A DNA stretch of 64,000 nucleotides from Brienomyrus brachyistius (taxonomy: Eukaryota > Chordata > Actinopteri > Osteoglossiformes > Mormyridae): contig NC_064552.1 of NCBI RefSeq assembly GCF_023856365.1, positions 5,056,191 through 5,120,190 of the forward strand, written 5' to 3'. Position 1 is the stretch's first letter. Each line of letters begins with the position of its first letter. Made by a program: the position numbers and the translations under genes. Shown here one piece after another: positions 62,768-64,000 of this stretch. The notes below the pieces were generated by a model. It saw only the letters and a list, made by a program, of their open reading frames with translations, was not told the origin of the DNA and did not search any database.

Positions 62768-63590
62768 GTTATGAATTGAGGGTGGCTGATTGGGTACGCT
62801 TACCAACACATCCCCAATCGGTCATTTAACAGTATTCCACCTTATAATATGATGTACGGTGTAGCGTTCAGGAAGCTCCTCCTCTATACGGTTCCTGCTG
62901 GTAATTCTTCCGCAGTGCGTACAGTTGGACATCAGGTGGCATTAGTGCTGTCGAACATCTCGTAGTTCTTCACAGTTCAGCTTTTAGCGGTGAACGCTGC
63001 TGCTTTGGTGAAACATGGAACTACGAGATTGTTATAGCTGCAAGCAGGACAGGGGATAATTGCAGTCTCAGTTAAGTTTATACTTAGAGTGATCGGGACT
63101 TAAGTTTGCCTCGGATGTTGCTGGTGTGGATTTGTCCCCTGTTCCGGACGCCTCTTCAGCTGGAGATCACATCGTCCACTCTGGAGAACTGCCATGCCAT
63201 CCTGTAGTCTTCACTGGATTCCGCTGTAGAAGAGGTCGGGGCTGTAATTTGTTTAGTGTCCTGTTAAATTGCCTGTGAAGGCAACCTGCCTTGTATCAGT
63301 TGTTTTCGTTGTTTGTGTGTTGTAAAATTGTCCTGCAGTTTTGTCTTTCATCAGGTATGGGGAGACAAACGATGGGGCGGCAGGTGCCCTGGTGGTGAGA
63401 TTTCGCAGTGCTTGGCTGCTAAGATTGCAGTGCTATGGTGTGTGTGTGTGTGTGTGTACACGGGTGGTTTGGTTTTGCTTATTTATTTTTTTGTGGTTTT
63501 GCCCCCACTGGTACCTCCCCATGAATATGCATTAATCTGAGTAACGTGTGTTGGGGCTGAATCTGAGGTCCTATTTTAAGAAGCATACTT
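62768..63590 (+). mobile_element. 3' LTR of the Ty3/gypsy element
   Basis: It starts TGTTATGAATTGAGGG directly after the polypurine tract. Its first about 120 bases match the 5' fragment at 60803. An exact 12-bp inverted repeat ATCTCGTAGTTC / GAACTACGAGAT lies at 62958-62969 and 63019-63030. A TG microsatellite lies at 63439-63457. The downstream end is not defined by the sequence; 63590 is a guess. Confidence 0.55.
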
Positions 63591-64000
63591 GTAAGGGGGT
63601 GTAGTTTACTACTTACGGTTTACTTACTTATTTTTGTCCTGAAACAATGTCTTTACTCCTGCTTTTTGGTGGACCGAACCTGCATGCCTCTAGTGTCAGG
63701 TTAGGAGGAGAGCCAGAGGCTGAACATCCCCGGGTGAAAGTCCCAGGGTGGTGTAGTTGGATATTCTGCTACCTTACTCCACCTGTTCACGCCGGTGCAC
63801 CTTCCACTGTTACAAGACCTTAACCGATTTAAAGAGATCTGATCTCCTGATCTCTTTCGCACTCTTGTCTTTTTTCCAAATTTCTCTTAGATGACTTCTT
63901 TGAAGAATGTCCAAAGGTGACTAAGTATTAAAAAAGTAAGCTCGTGAGTGGCAGTTGTAAATATTCAGTTTTTCTTTACTTGTAAATCTCTGTGATTGTT
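63591..64000. other. Spacer at the window end
   Basis: Nothing is supported; it could still include part of the LTR. Confidence 0.4.

Overview
This is vertebrate nuclear DNA, almost certainly from a ray-finned (teleost) fish. It is AT-rich and mostly non-coding. It carries many CA/GT microsatellites, tRNA-derived and 5S-rRNA-derived SINEs, hAT-like and other palindromic MITEs, a Tc1-like transposase relic and Ty3/gypsy LTR fragments, all typical of fish. I see no bacterial operons, no Shine-Dalgarno-led genes and no CRISPR array. Most open frames are short and look like chance frames in spacer or frames running through repeats.

Layout. 1-318 is the head-proximal part of a minus-strand SINE. 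950-about 3900 holds the only convincing gene, a minus-strand KMT5A-like SET-domain methyltransferase. It has three coding exons, a likely 5' UTR exon near 3.6 kb and a possible second first exon near 3.87 kb. 4-28 kb is spacer with scattered repeats: MITEs at 7.2 and 16.4 kb, a solo LTR at 11.2-11.6 kb, old SINEs, a Tc1 relic at 24.3-25.0 kb and a CpG-rich block at 26.2-26.7 kb. 28.3-30.15 kb is a dense SINE/MITE cluster; its youngest SINE has a tandemly multiplied promoter head and a perfect 12-bp target-site duplication. 32.7 kb holds a palindromic MITE. 34.5-35.4 kb is a DNA-transposon-like element whose interior is a 31-bp tandem array, itself split by a SINE. 41.4-41.8 kb is a 30-bp minisatellite. 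45.8-47.4 kb is a 56-bp minisatellite of about 29 copies. 48.8-49.0 kb holds one unidentified protein-like open frame. 49.4-52.0 kb holds three different SINEs, one of them 5S-derived. 56.6 kb is a TTTC microsatellite and 57.9 kb an old SINE. 60.1-60.7 kb is a LINE reverse-transcriptase relic. 60.8-63.6 kb is a broken Ty3/gypsy element with another solo LTR nested inside it.

The window contains one small chromatin-modifier-like gene next to a gene-poor, repeat-rich region that could be intergenic or a very large intron; I found no exons that settle this. The main points of interest are the near-perfect hairpin in the SET gene's intron, the SINE with multiplied Pol III promoter heads, the structured 56-bp minisatellite, the nested SINE-in-array-in-transposon, and the unidentified open frame near 48.9 kb. 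I found no clear undescribed multi-gene system.
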